This document shows, one piece after another, positions 1-8,900 of a stretch of 64,000 bases of DNA; the first letter of the stretch is position 1; the number at the start of each line of letters is the position of its first letter. The notes under the pieces are model-generated. The model ran no database searches. It was not told where the DNA came from and was given only the letters and a program-made list of their open reading frames with translations. Location of the stretch: positions 5,208,001-5,272,000 of the forward strand of contig NZ_CP108067.1 in the NCBI RefSeq assembly GCF_036178145.1. The letters run 5' to 3'. The translations under genes and the position numbers were made by a program. Origin of the DNA: Streptomyces sp. NBC_00273 (lineage in GTDB: Bacteria > Actinomycetota > Actinomycetes > Streptomycetales > Streptomycetaceae).

Positions 1-27
1 ACCCTCCTGACCTCCAAGGAGGAGGGT
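1..27. terminator. hairpin at the window edge, possible terminator
   Basis: ACCCTCCT (1-8) and AGGAGGGT (20-27) are exact inverted repeats around an 11-nt loop. The hairpin probably ends a gene lying left of the window. No gene start is visible to its left, so its direction is unknown. Confidence 0.35.
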
Positions 28-182
28 CCGTGATGTCGTGCGCCCATCATAGGAATGCGGCTCGCGCTCTGTGACGCACCAGGGGTAGTGAATCCTTTAC
101 GGAGCCGATCGTTCCTGCCGTTTTCTCCCGATATCGGCGTTGCGGAAATCCTCGACCGGTCCCTGGTTGGTGCTCAGTCGGT

Positions 183-232
183 CCTCGGATGGTCCTTGGA
201 CGGTCCGAGGTCGGCCCGTCGGCAGGCCGACC
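183..232 (-). terminator. two adjacent hairpins after the lacI-type gene
   Basis: Just downstream of the LacI-family stop (minus strand) lie an exact 8-bp stem, GGTCGGCC (209-216) with GGCCGACC (225-232), and next to it a 13-bp stem with two mismatches (183-195 with 198-210). They lack a T-tract, as is usual for Streptomyces terminators. Confidence 0.45.
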
Positions 233-246
233 GGACGGTCTGTCGG

Positions 247-1362
247 TCAGTCCTGGGCCGGCGAACGGGGCGGGCTGATGGTCGTGCGGGGCTGCCTGCG
301 CTGTGAAGAGGTACGGATGATGAGTTCGGTCGGGACGACCTGTTCGACGGGGCGTCCGGTGTCCACTCCCTCGATCGCATCGATGAGCAGTTGCACGACG
401 GCGGTGCCGATGCGGCGGGGTTTGAGGGACAGGGTGGTGATGGGCGGCTCGGTGTTGGCGTAGACGGTGGATTCGCTGCAGCACACGAGCAGCAGGTCCT
501 CGGGGACGCGCAGGCCGTAGCGGCGGGCGGCGGCGAGCAGATCGGTGCCGTTGGGGTCGAAGAGCCCGTAGACCGCGTCGGGCCGGTCGGGGCGGGCGAG
601 GAGCCGGTCGGCGGCGACGGCGCCCGCGCACGGGTCGTGGGCGGGGTAGGACTCGTAGACGGGGTCCTGGCCGACGCGCTCGCACCAGCTGAGGTAGGCG
701 GTGGTGGAGAGCCGGGTGTAGGTGTCGGTGGTGGTCCCGGTCAGCAGTCCGATCCGGCGGGCGCCGGCGGCGGCGAGGTGGTCGAGCAGGCCGAGTACGG
801 CGGCCTCGTGGTCGTTGTCGACCCAGGCGGTGACGGGGAGGGAGCCTGCGGGGCGGCCGTCGGAGACCACGGGCAGGCCTTGGCGGACCAGTTCGGTGAC
901 GACGGGATCGTGGTCGGAGGGGTCGATGACGACGGTGCCGTCGAGGGCGACGTTGGACCACACGTCGTGTCGGGAGGTGGCGGGGAGGATGACCAGGGCG
1001 TAGCCGCGGGCGAGCGCGGCGGAGGTGGCGGCCCTGGCCATCTCGGCGAAGTAGGCGAATTCGGTGAAGGTGAAAGGTTCATCCCCGTACGTCGTCACGG
1101 TCAGGCCGATGAGGCCGGACTTGCCGGTACGGAGGGTGCGGGCGGCGGCCGAGGGGCGGTAGCCCAGCCGGTCGGCCACTTCGCGAACGTGGCGGCGGGT
1201 GGCGTCGGGCAGCCGTCCCTTGCCATTGAGCGCGTCGGAGACGGTCGTGATGGAGACGCCCGCCGCTGCGGCCACGTCCCTGATGCCGGCCCGGCCCTGT
1301 CGGCCGGCGGCCCGCCGGGTGGTCTCGGTCCGGCTCACCTGATGCTTCCCTGCTGCTGTCAT
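247..1362 (-). CDS. LacI-family transcriptional regulator
   Basis: This 371-residue protein has the LacI/GalR layout. An N-terminal helix-turn-helix with the family pattern (DVAAAAGVSITTVSDALNG, about residues 25-43) is followed by the hinge YRPSAAARTLRTG and a periplasmic-binding-protein-like effector domain. The effector is probably a sugar or small metabolite, but nothing in the sequence identifies it. I chose ATG at 1362 because it puts the HTH about 25 residues from the N terminus. An upstream in-frame start at 1521 would add an unlikely 53 residues. The gene is divergent from hisC across about 360 bp that carries several palindromes, so autoregulation is plausible. No sugar transporter or glycosidase is adjacent inside the window. 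Confidence 0.85.
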   Translation of the reverse strand: MTAAGKHQVSRTETTRRAAGRQGRAGIRDVAAAAGVSITTVSDALNGKGRLPDATRRHVREVADRLGYRPSAAARTLRTGKSGLIGLTVTTYGDEPFTFTEFAYFAEMARAATSAALARGYALVILPATSRHDVWSNVALDGTVVIDPSDHDPVVTELVRQGLPVVSDGRPAGSLPVTAWVDNDHEAAVLGLLDHLAAAGARRIGLLTGTTTDTYTRLSTTAYLSWCERVGQDPVYESYPAHDPCAGAVAADRLLARPDRPDAVYGLFDPNGTDLLAAARRYGLRVPEDLLLVCCSESTVYANTEPPITTLSLKPRRIGTAVVQLLIDAIEGVDTGRPVEQVVPTELIIRTSSQRRQPRTTISPPRSPAQD

Positions 1363-1723
1363 GGCGAGCCGATAGTAGGGCTCGGTGGGGAGGGTGGTCT
1401 GGGTGCATATGCAGGCATGGACAGGCACGTTTCTGCATGGTTCGCCACCCCCAATGACCTTGGAAATGAAGGTCATTGGTCGCTGGGGGTGAGTGTGAAG
1501 CTTGTCGTCGGGTCCGGGCATGCCAAAACGATGTGATCTCGGGCCGTTCTCAACTCACCTGCACGAGGGATGCGCGCCACGGCGCAGGCCACCGGCGCGC
1601 GCATATATGCGTGCGCTCCCCCGCATTCCTGGCGCCCCCATTCTCGGAACGGCGGAATCCTCATAAGGTGAGCAGTATTGAGTCGACGGCGACGTCGTAG
1701 TGGACGGTCGAGGAGGACCTGCG
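1363..1723. other. divergent intergenic region with palindromes
   Basis: No gene is seen in these 361 bp between the LacI-type regulator and hisC. They contain TGCATATGCA (1404-1413), an exact 11-bp inverted repeat (1451-1479), and the 12-bp palindrome CGCATATATGCG (1600-1611). Both promoters must lie here, but I cannot place -35/-10 elements with confidence. Confidence 0.6.
1451..1479. promoter_or_regulatory. perfect 11-bp inverted repeat, candidate operator
   Basis: CCAATGACCTT (1451-1461) and AAGGTCATTGG (1469-1479) are exact reverse complements around the AT-rich spacer GGAAATG. C-rich and G-rich tracts lie just outside the arms. The site is about 90 bp upstream of the LacI-type start, where an operator would be expected. 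As RNA it could also form a leader hairpin. Confidence 0.5.
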
Positions 1724-2803
1724 GTGAGCGAGAAGAGCCCGAAGCTGCGCGCCGAGCTGGACGGCATTCCGACGTACAAGCCCGGCAAGCCGGCTGCCGC
1801 GGGAGGGCCTGTCGCGTACAAGCTGTCCTCGAACGAGAACCCGTACCCGCCGCTGTCGGGCGTGCTGGAGACCGCGGTCGCCGCGGCCGGGAACTTCAAC
1901 CGGTACCCCGACATGGCCTGCACCGGCCTCGTGAACGAGCTCGCCGAGCGCTTCGGCGTGCCGGTCGAGCACATCGCCACGGGCACCGGCTCGGTCGGCG
2001 TGGCCCAGTCGCTGATCCAGTCGACCGCCGGGCCGGGCGACGAGGTGATCTACGCCTGGCGCTCCTTCGAGGCGTACCCGATCATCACGCAGATCTCGGG
2101 CGCGACCTCGGTGCGGGTCCCGCTGACCGACGGCGACGTCCACGACCTGGACGCGATGGCCGCGGCGATCACCGACCGGACCCGGCTGATCTTCGTTTGC
2201 AACCCGAACAACCCCACCGGCACGGCCGTGCGCCGCGCCGAGCTGGAGCGCTTCCTGGACCAGGTGCCCTCGGACGTCCTGGTGGTCCTGGACGAGGCGT
2301 ACCGCGAGTTCGTGCGGGACGCGGACGTACCGGACGGCATCGAGCTCTACCGCGACCGCCCGAACGTCGCCGTGCTGCGTACGTTCTCCAAGGCGTACGG
2401 CCTGGCCGGTCTGCGGGTCGGCTTCGCGGTCGCGCACGAGCCGGTCGCGGCGGCGCTGCGCAAGACGGCGGTGCCCTTCGGCGTCAGCCAGCTCGCGCAG
2501 GACGCGGCGGTGGCTTCGCTGCGCGCCGAGGACGAGCTGATGGGCCGCGTCGGGGCGCTGGTGAGCGAGCGCACGCGGGTGCACGAGACGCTGGTCGCCC
2601 AGGGTTGGACCGTTCCGGACACGCAGGCGAACTTCGTGTGGATGCGGCTGGGTGAGCGGACCGCCGAGTTCGCGGCTGCCTGCGAGAAGGCCGGTGTGGT
2701 GGTCCGGCCCTTCGCGGGCGAGGGCCTGCGGGTCACGATCGGTGAGACCGAGGCGAACGACCTCTTCCTGCACACGGCCGAGGCGTTCTTCAAGGAGCTC
2801 TAG
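1724..2803 (+). CDS. hisC: histidinol-phosphate aminotransferase family (HisC-like)
   Basis: This 359-residue fold-type I PLP aminotransferase carries the HisC signature [12 protein letters not shown] near the N terminus, the cofactor aspartate in VLDEAYREF, and the Schiff-base lysine in [16 protein letters not shown] (about residue 225). It should transfer an amino group between glutamate and imidazole-acetol phosphate or aromatic keto acids. Streptomyces usually has another hisC in the his operon, so this copy may act mainly as an aromatic (phenylalanine/tyrosine) aminotransferase; that is inference. I chose GTG at 1724 over GTG at 1700 because AGGAGG (1711-1716) sits 7 nt before it. No other amino-acid gene is adjacent, but pheA is in the same window. 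Confidence 0.88.
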   Translation: MSEKSPKLRAELDGIPTYKPGKPAAAGGPVAYKLSSNENPYPPLSGVLETAVAAAGNFNRYPDMACTGLVNELAERFGVPVEHIATGTGSVGVAQSLIQSTAGPGDEVIYAWRSFEAYPIITQISGATSVRVPLTDGDVHDLDAMAAAITDRTRLIFVCNPNNPTGTAVRRAELERFLDQVPSDVLVVLDEAYREFVRDADVPDGIELYRDRPNVAVLRTFSKAYGLAGLRVGFAVAHEPVAAALRKTAVPFGVSQLAQDAAVASLRAEDELMGRVGALVSERTRVHETLVAQGWTVPDTQANFVWMRLGERTAEFAAACEKAGVVVRPFAGEGLRVTIGETEANDLFLHTAEAFFKEL

Positions 2804-2813
2804 AAGGTAAGGG

Positions 2814-3182
2814 TCAGGCGAGTTCCACGCGGACGGGATCGCCGTCGCGGACGGTGGACAACAGGCGGGGGTCGCCGTCGAACGAGCCGAGCACGTTGCA
2901 CGGGCTCGCGAGGCGGCTCTCGCCTCCGCGTGAGATGGGTGTGGGGCCGTAGGGCAGCGCGAGGGCGTCGCCCTCGGTCCAGAACGCGACCGTGCCGGGG
3001 GCGACGACCTGCTGGGCGTCGTCCTCCAGGGCGACAGTGACCCCGGTGTCGAAGTAGACCTCCTCGCCCCAGGTGTTGGCGGAGGCGGAAATCGGAAGGG
3101 CCTCGGCCAGCGCCTTGCTGGTCGGGGTCTCGTCGAGGGTTGCGGTGAGCTGGCCCGCGGGCCAGGAGATTCGTATCTGCAT
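2814..3182 (-). CDS. cyclophilin-like fold protein
   Basis: This 122-residue soluble protein resembles the TM1367-type cyclophilin-like family: a short beta-rich chain with SANTWGEEVYFDTGV and DALALPYGPTPIS in the expected order. These proteins share the cyclophilin barrel but lack the usual prolyl-isomerase active-site residues, and their function is unknown. The gene converges on hisC with only 10 bp between stops. A perfect palindrome (3190-3208) sits directly before its start codon, so a repressor probably controls it. Confidence 0.75.
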   Translation of the reverse strand: MQIRISWPAGQLTATLDETPTSKALAEALPISASANTWGEEVYFDTGVTVALEDDAQQVVAPGTVAFWTEGDALALPYGPTPISRGGESRLASPCNVLGSFDGDPRLLSTVRDGDPVRVELA

Positions 3183-3189
3183 GAGCCGA

Positions 3190-3208
3190 ATTCAACAATC
3201 TGTTGAAT
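3190..3208. promoter_or_regulatory. 19-bp palindromic operator before the cyclophilin-like gene
   Basis: ATTCAACA, spacer ATC, TGTTGAAT: two exact 8-bp arms in 19 bp. The site is unusually AT-rich for this genome and ends 8 bp upstream of the minus-strand start at 3182. Its size and symmetry fit a GntR- or MarR-type dimer site. The cognate regulator is not in the window. Confidence 0.6.
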
Positions 3209-3272
3209 CGATTGGCTAGAGGGGTACCCCGCTCGAAGGTGGCCGAGAGTGGTGCGACATAATGCTTGTGAA

Positions 3273-3288
3273 TGTGAACGCGTTCACA
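3273..3288 (+). promoter_or_regulatory. Rex operator (ROP) of the cyd operon
   Basis: TGTGAACGCGTTCACA is an exact match to the Rex operator described for S. coelicolor cydABCD. It lies about 85 bp upstream of the cydA start. Rex represses when NADH/NAD+ is low and leaves the site when NADH accumulates, so the operon should be induced under oxygen limitation. Confidence 0.92.
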
Positions 3289-3373
3289 AGCGTGTCCTGC
3301 TTCCTCCCGATATGGAGGGAACCCGCCAGGCAGACTGCGGCTGTGACCACGGCGACGACAAGGAGAAGACGAC

Positions 3374-4879
3374 GTGGACCTAGCTTTGGCGCCGGAGACA
3401 TTGGCGCGATGGCAGTTCGGTATAACGACCGTCTACCACTTCCTGTTCGTACCCCTGACGATCTCGCTCGCCGCCCTGACGGCGGGCTTGCAGACGGCGT
3501 GGGTGCGCACCGAGAAGGAGAAGTACCTCAGAGCCACGAAGTTCTGGGGGAAGCTCTTCTTGATCAATATCGCGATGGGTGTCGTCACCGGCATCGTCCA
3601 GGAGTTCCAGTTCGGCATGAACTGGTCCGACTACTCGCGATTCGTCGGCGACATCTTCGGGGCCCCCCTGGCCTTCGAAGCGCTGATCGCCTTCTTCTTC
3701 GAGTCGACCTTCATCGGTCTGTGGATCTTCGGCTGGGACAAGCTGCCGAAGAAGATCCACCTGGCGTGCATCTGGATGGTGTCCATGGGCACCGTCCTGT
3801 CCGCCTATTTCATCCTGGCGGCCAATTCCTGGATGCAGCACCCGGTCGGGTACCGCATCAACGAAGAGCGGGGCCGGGCCGAGCTCACCGACTTCTGGCT
3901 CGTACTGACCCAGAACACCGCGCTCACCCAGTTCTTCCACACGATCACGGCCGCCTTCCTGGTCGGCGGCGCGTTCATGGCCGGCATCTCCGCCTTCCAC
4001 CTGGCACGCAAGAAGCACGTCCCCGTGATGCGGAGCTCGCTGCGCCTCGGCCTGATCGTCATGATCATCGCTGGTATGGGCACGGCGATCAGCGGTGACC
4101 TGCTCGGCAAGGTGATGTACAAGCAGCAGCCCATGAAGATGGCCGCTGCGGAAGCGCTGTGGGACGGCGAGGCGCCCGCGCCCTTCTCCGTCTTCGCCTA
4201 CGGAGACGTCGACAAGGGCCACAACAAGGTCGCGATAGAGATCCCCGGCCTGCTGTCCTTCCTGGCCAACGACGACTTCACCTCATTCGTCCCGGGCATC
4301 AACGACGTCAACAAGGCCGAGCAGGAGAAGTACGGCCCCGGCGACTACCGGCCCAACATCGCCGTCGCCTACTGGGGCTTCCGCTGGATGATCGGCTTCG
4401 GCATGGCCTCCCTCGGCATCGGAGCACTGGGCCTGTGGCTGACCCGCAAGCGGTTCATGCTGCCGGCGCAGCTGCGGACCGGGGAGGACGAGGTCCCGCA
4501 CCTGGTCCTCTTCAAGAAGCCGCTGAGCCCGAAGTTCACCAACCTGTACTGGATCGTCGCGCTCTGGACGATGGGCTTCCCGCTCATAGCCAACTCCTGG
4601 GGCTGGATCTTCACCGAGATGGGTCGCCAGCCCTGGGTCGTCTACGGAGTCCTGCGCACCAGGGACGCGGTCTCGCCGAACGTGTCCCAGGCCGAGGTGC
4701 TCACCTCGATGATCGGGTTCACGCTCCTGTACGCGGTGCTGGCCGTGATCGAGGTCAAGCTCCTCGTCAAATACGTCAAGGCCGGACCGCCCGAACTCAC
4801 CGAGGCAGACCTCAACCCACCCACCAAGATCGGTGGGGACGACAAGAACCCCGACCGGCCGATGGCCTTCTCGTACTGA
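3374..4879 (+). CDS. cydA: cytochrome bd quinol oxidase subunit I
   Basis: This 501-residue multi-helix membrane protein is subunit I of cytochrome bd. It binds the haems and quinol and reduces O2 to water without pumping protons. Family features include the N-terminal ARWQFGITTVYHFLFVPLT with the conserved haem histidine, KFWGKLFLINIAMGVVTGIVQEFQFGMNW, and PVGY near residue 155. The Q-loop is short, as in other actinobacterial CydA. Translation starts at GTG 3374 after an AAGGAGAA ribosome site. It is the first gene of cydA-cydB-cydCD, with 18 bp to cydB, and lies under the Rex operator at 3273-3288. Confidence 0.97.
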   Translation: MDLALAPETLARWQFGITTVYHFLFVPLTISLAALTAGLQTAWVRTEKEKYLRATKFWGKLFLINIAMGVVTGIVQEFQFGMNWSDYSRFVGDIFGAPLAFEALIAFFFESTFIGLWIFGWDKLPKKIHLACIWMVSMGTVLSAYFILAANSWMQHPVGYRINEERGRAELTDFWLVLTQNTALTQFFHTITAAFLVGGAFMAGISAFHLARKKHVPVMRSSLRLGLIVMIIAGMGTAISGDLLGKVMYKQQPMKMAAAEALWDGEAPAPFSVFAYGDVDKGHNKVAIEIPGLLSFLANDDFTSFVPGINDVNKAEQEKYGPGDYRPNIAVAYWGFRWMIGFGMASLGIGALGLWLTRKRFMLPAQLRTGEDEVPHLVLFKKPLSPKFTNLYWIVALWTMGFPLIANSWGWIFTEMGRQPWVVYGVLRTRDAVSPNVSQAEVLTSMIGFTLLYAVLAVIEVKLLVKYVKAGPPELTEADLNPPTKIGGDDKNPDRPMAFSY

Positions 4880-4897
4880 GGCCGAGGAGCGCACACC

Positions 4898-5899
4898 ATG
4901 CAACTCCACGATGTCTGGTTCGTACTCATCGCCGTCCTGTGGACCGGCTACTTCTTCCTGGAAGGCTTCGACTTCGGAGTCGGCGTACTGACCAAGCTGC
5001 TCGCCCGTGACCGCACGGAGAAGCGGGTCCTGATCAACACGATCGGGCCCGTGTGGGACGGGAACGAGGTCTGGCTGCTCACCGCGGGCGGTGCCACCTT
5101 CGCCGCCTTCCCCGACTGGTACGCCACCCTCTTCTCGGGCTTCTACCTGCCGCTGCTGCTCATCCTGATCTGCCTCATCATCCGTGGCGTCGCCTTCGAG
5201 TACCGGCACAAGCGCCCCGAGGACCGGTGGCAGACCAACTGGGAACACGCGATCTTCTGGACCTCGCTGATCCCCGCGTTTCTGTGGGGCGTCGCCTTCG
5301 CCAACATCGTGCGCGGCGTCAAGATTGACGAGAACAAGGAGTACGTCGGGACCTTCCTCGACCTGCTCAACGTCTACTCGATCCTCGGCGGACTGGTCAC
5401 CCTCACCCTGTTCACCTTCCACGGCACGGTCTTCACCTCGCTCAAGACCGTCGGTGACATCCGCGACCGCTCGCGGAAGCTGGCGACCCGGCTGGGCGTG
5501 GTCACCGCCGTGCTGGCCCTGGTCTTCCTGATCTGGACCCAGGTCTCGCGCGGCGACGGCCAGAGCCTGATCGCGATGATCGTCGCGGTGCTGGCGCTGG
5601 TCGGGGCCCTCGGCTTCAACCTGGTCGGCCGCGAGGGCTGGTCGTTCGCACTGTCCGGGGTCACCATCGCGGCGGCCGTCGCGATGCTCTTCCTCACGCT
5701 CTTCCCGAACGTCATGCCGTCCTCGCTGAACGAGGCCTGGAACCTCACGGTCACCAACTCCTCGTCCAGCGCGTACACCCTGAAGATCATGACCTGGTGC
5801 GCGGCCGTGGCCACCCCGCTCGTACTGCTCTACCAAGGCTGGACGTACTGGGTGTTCCGCAAGAGGATCGGGACCCAGCACATCGTCGATGTGCACTGA
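4898..5899 (+). CDS. cydB: cytochrome bd quinol oxidase subunit II
   Basis: This 333-residue membrane protein pairs with CydA. It shows the subunit II hallmark WTGYFFLEGFDFGVG at the N terminus, then GPVWDGNEVWLLTAGGATFAAFP, and about eight hydrophobic helices. A GAGGAG ribosome site precedes ATG 4898. It follows cydA by 18 bp and is clearly cotranscribed with it. Cytochrome bd works in respiration at low oxygen. Confidence 0.97.
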   Translation: MQLHDVWFVLIAVLWTGYFFLEGFDFGVGVLTKLLARDRTEKRVLINTIGPVWDGNEVWLLTAGGATFAAFPDWYATLFSGFYLPLLLILICLIIRGVAFEYRHKRPEDRWQTNWEHAIFWTSLIPAFLWGVAFANIVRGVKIDENKEYVGTFLDLLNVYSILGGLVTLTLFTFHGTVFTSLKTVGDIRDRSRKLATRLGVVTAVLALVFLIWTQVSRGDGQSLIAMIVAVLALVGALGFNLVGREGWSFALSGVTIAAAVAMLFLTLFPNVMPSSLNEAWNLTVTNSSSSAYTLKIMTWCAAVATPLVLLYQGWTYWVFRKRIGTQHIVDVH

Positions 5900-5961
5900 G
5901 CCCTGAACCGAGTCCCCGCGACGTATGACCCGCCCGTCCGGCTGACGACTTCCCCGAGGGG

Positions 5962-8900
5962 ATGTTTCACGTGAAACCGATCGACCCGCGCCTGCTGCGG
6001 TACGCCCGTTCCACCCGCCTCTTCCTGGGGGCGGTGGTGGCCCTGGGGCTTGCCAGGGCGGGGTTGGTCGTCGGTCAGGCGATGCTGATCGCCGAGATCG
6101 TGGTCGGAGCCTTCGAGCGGGGGCTCGACGGCCAGGCCCTCCGGACGCCACTGCTACTGCTCGCGGCGGTGGCGCTCGGACGCGGGCTGATCGCCTGGCT
6201 CACGGAACTGGCCGCGCACCGGGCGGGCGCGGCGGTCAAGTCGGAGCTGCGGGGCAGGCTGCTGGACCGGGCCGCGGAGCTCGGGCCCGGCTGGCTGGCC
6301 GGCCAGCGGACGGGATCGCTGGTGTCACTGGCCACCCGGGGCGTGGACGCGCTCGACGACTACTTCTCCCGCTACCTGCCCCAGCTGGGGCTCGCGGTGG
6401 TCGTGCCGGTCGCCGTGCTGGCCCGCGTCGTCACCGAGGACTGGGTGTCGGCGGCCATCATCGTGGTGACGCTGCCGCTGATCCCCGTGTTCATGATCCT
6501 CATCGGCATGGCCACCCAGTCCCGGATGGACCGCCAGTGGCGGCTGCTGTCCCGGCTCTCCGGGCACTTCCTCGACGTGGTGGCCGGGCTTCCCACCCTG
6601 AAGGTCTTCGGCCGGGCCAAGGCGCAGGCCGAGTCGATCCGCAAGATCACCGATGACTACCGGCGCGCGACGATGCGGACCCTGCGCATCGCCTTCCTCT
6701 CTTCCTTCGCCCTGGAACTGCTGGCGACGCTGTCGGTGGCCCTGGTGGCCGTGACCATCGGCATGCGGCTGGTCCACGGCGAACTGGACCTCTACACCGG
6801 GCTGGTCATCCTCATCCTGGCGCCCGAGGCCTACCTGCCGCTGCGGCAGGTGGGGGCCCAGTACCACGCTGCCGCCGAAGGGCTGGCGGCCGCCGAGGAG
6901 ATCTTCGAGGTCCTGGAGACCCCCACCACCGGTACGGCCGGTACCGCCGAGCTGCCGGGCGGCGCTCCCCTGCGGATCGAGATCGAGGGGATCGCCGTCC
7001 GCTACGAGGGCCGCGGCGAGGACTCGCCCCGGCCGGTCTCGCTCACGGTCGGGCCGGGGGAGTGCGTGGCCCTCACCGGGCCGAGCGGAGCGGGGAAGTC
7101 CACCCTGCTCCAGGTGTTGCTGGGATTCGTGACGCCGACCGCCGGGCGGGTCCGGGTCGCGGGCGTGGACCTGGCCGAGCTGTCGCCGGCGCAGTGGCGG
7201 CAGCAGATCGCCTGGGTGCCACAGCGGCCGCACCTGTTCGCAGGAACGATCGCAGAGAACGTGCGGCTGGCCCGTAAGGGGGCCTCCGAGGCCGATGTGA
7301 CCGAGGCGTTGAAGGACGCCGGGGCCTGGGAGTTCGTGACCGCGCTGCCGCGCGGGGTGGAGACCCCGCTGGGCGAGGGCGGTGTGGGACTGTCCGCCGG
7401 TCAGCGGCAGCGGCTGGCCCTGGCACGCGCGTTCCTCGCGGACCGGCCCGTGCTGCTGCTGGACGAGCCGACGGCGGCGCTGGACGGCGAGACCGAGGCG
7501 GGGATCGTGGACGCGGTCCGGCGGCTGTCCGTCGGGCGGACCGTGCTGTTGGTGGTGCACCGGCCGGCGCTGCTCGCCGTCGCGGACCGGGTGGTGGCGA
7601 TGGAGGCGGGCGACGACCCCGAGGAGCCGTTCGCCGAGGGGACGCTCCCCCGCCGTGCCGCTTCCCCGGTCGGCGCCGAGCTGCTGTCCTCCTCCGGCGC
7701 AGCCGGTGACCGCGGCGAGCACGTCCCGGATGCCGGGGAGTGGATCCTCGGCGCGGCGCGCGAGCGGGCGGAGGCCGGCGGCGGCTCGGGCCCGGCCGGC
7801 TCGGGTGCGGCCGCGTCCGGTGCGGCTGGTTCGGGCCCGGTCGGTTCGGGCCTGGCAGGTTCGGGCGCGGCCGATGATCCGCTGCGCCGGGTGCGGGCGG
7901 TCGCCCGGGCGTGGCAAGGGCGGTTCAGGCTCGGGCTGTTGCTCGGGGCGCTGGCCGTCGGATGCAGCGTCGGCCTGATGGCCGTGTCGGGCTGGCTGAT
8001 CTCGCGGGCCTCACAGCAGCCGCCCGTGCTCTACCTGATGGTGGCCGTCACGGCCACCCGCGCCTTTGGAATGGGCCGCGCCGTCTTCCGTTACGCCGAG
8101 CGGCTCGTCTCGCACGACGCCGTGCTGCGGATGCTCGCCGATCTGCGGGTCTCCGTCTACCGCCGACTGGAGCGCATCGCGCCCGCCGGGCTGCGCGAGC
8201 ACCGGCGCGGGGACCTGCTGGCCCGGCTGGTGGCCGACACCGACACACTGCAGGACTACTGGCTGCGCTGGCTGCTGCCCGTCGGTACGGCCGTGCTCGT
8301 CGGATCGGGTTCGGTCGCCTTCACCGCATGGCTGCTGCCGGAGGCCGGAGCCGTACTCGCCGTCGGACTGCTCGCCGCCGGTGTCGCGGTACCGCTGGTC
8401 AGCGGTGCCTGCGCCCGCCGTGCGGAGCGAAGGCTCGCGCCGGCCCGGGGCGAACTCGCCACCCGGGTGGCTGATCTGCTCACCGGGACCGCGGAGCTGA
8501 CCGTGGCCGGTGCGCTGGAGGACCGCAAGGGCCGGACGCGCGAGAGCGACGGCTTGCTGACGCGCATCGCCGCGCGGGGCTCGGCCGCGGCCGGGCTGGG
8601 TGGCGGCCTGTCGGCCCTGGTGTGCGGGCTCACCGTCGTGGCCGCCGCGGCCGTTGCCGCGAACGCAGTCCAGGACGGACGGCTGTCCGGGGTTGCCATG
8701 GCCGTCGCGGTCCTGACGCCGCTGGCCGCCTTCGAGGCGGTGAACGGACTTCCGCTCGCCGTCCAGTACCGCCAGCGGGTGCGCCGTAGTGCCGAGCGGG
8801 TCTACGAGGTCATCGACGCGCCGGTCCCGGTCGCCGAGCCGGAACAACCCGCCGCGGCCCCCGCCTCGCCGTTCCCGCTGCGGCTGACGGGGCTCACCGC

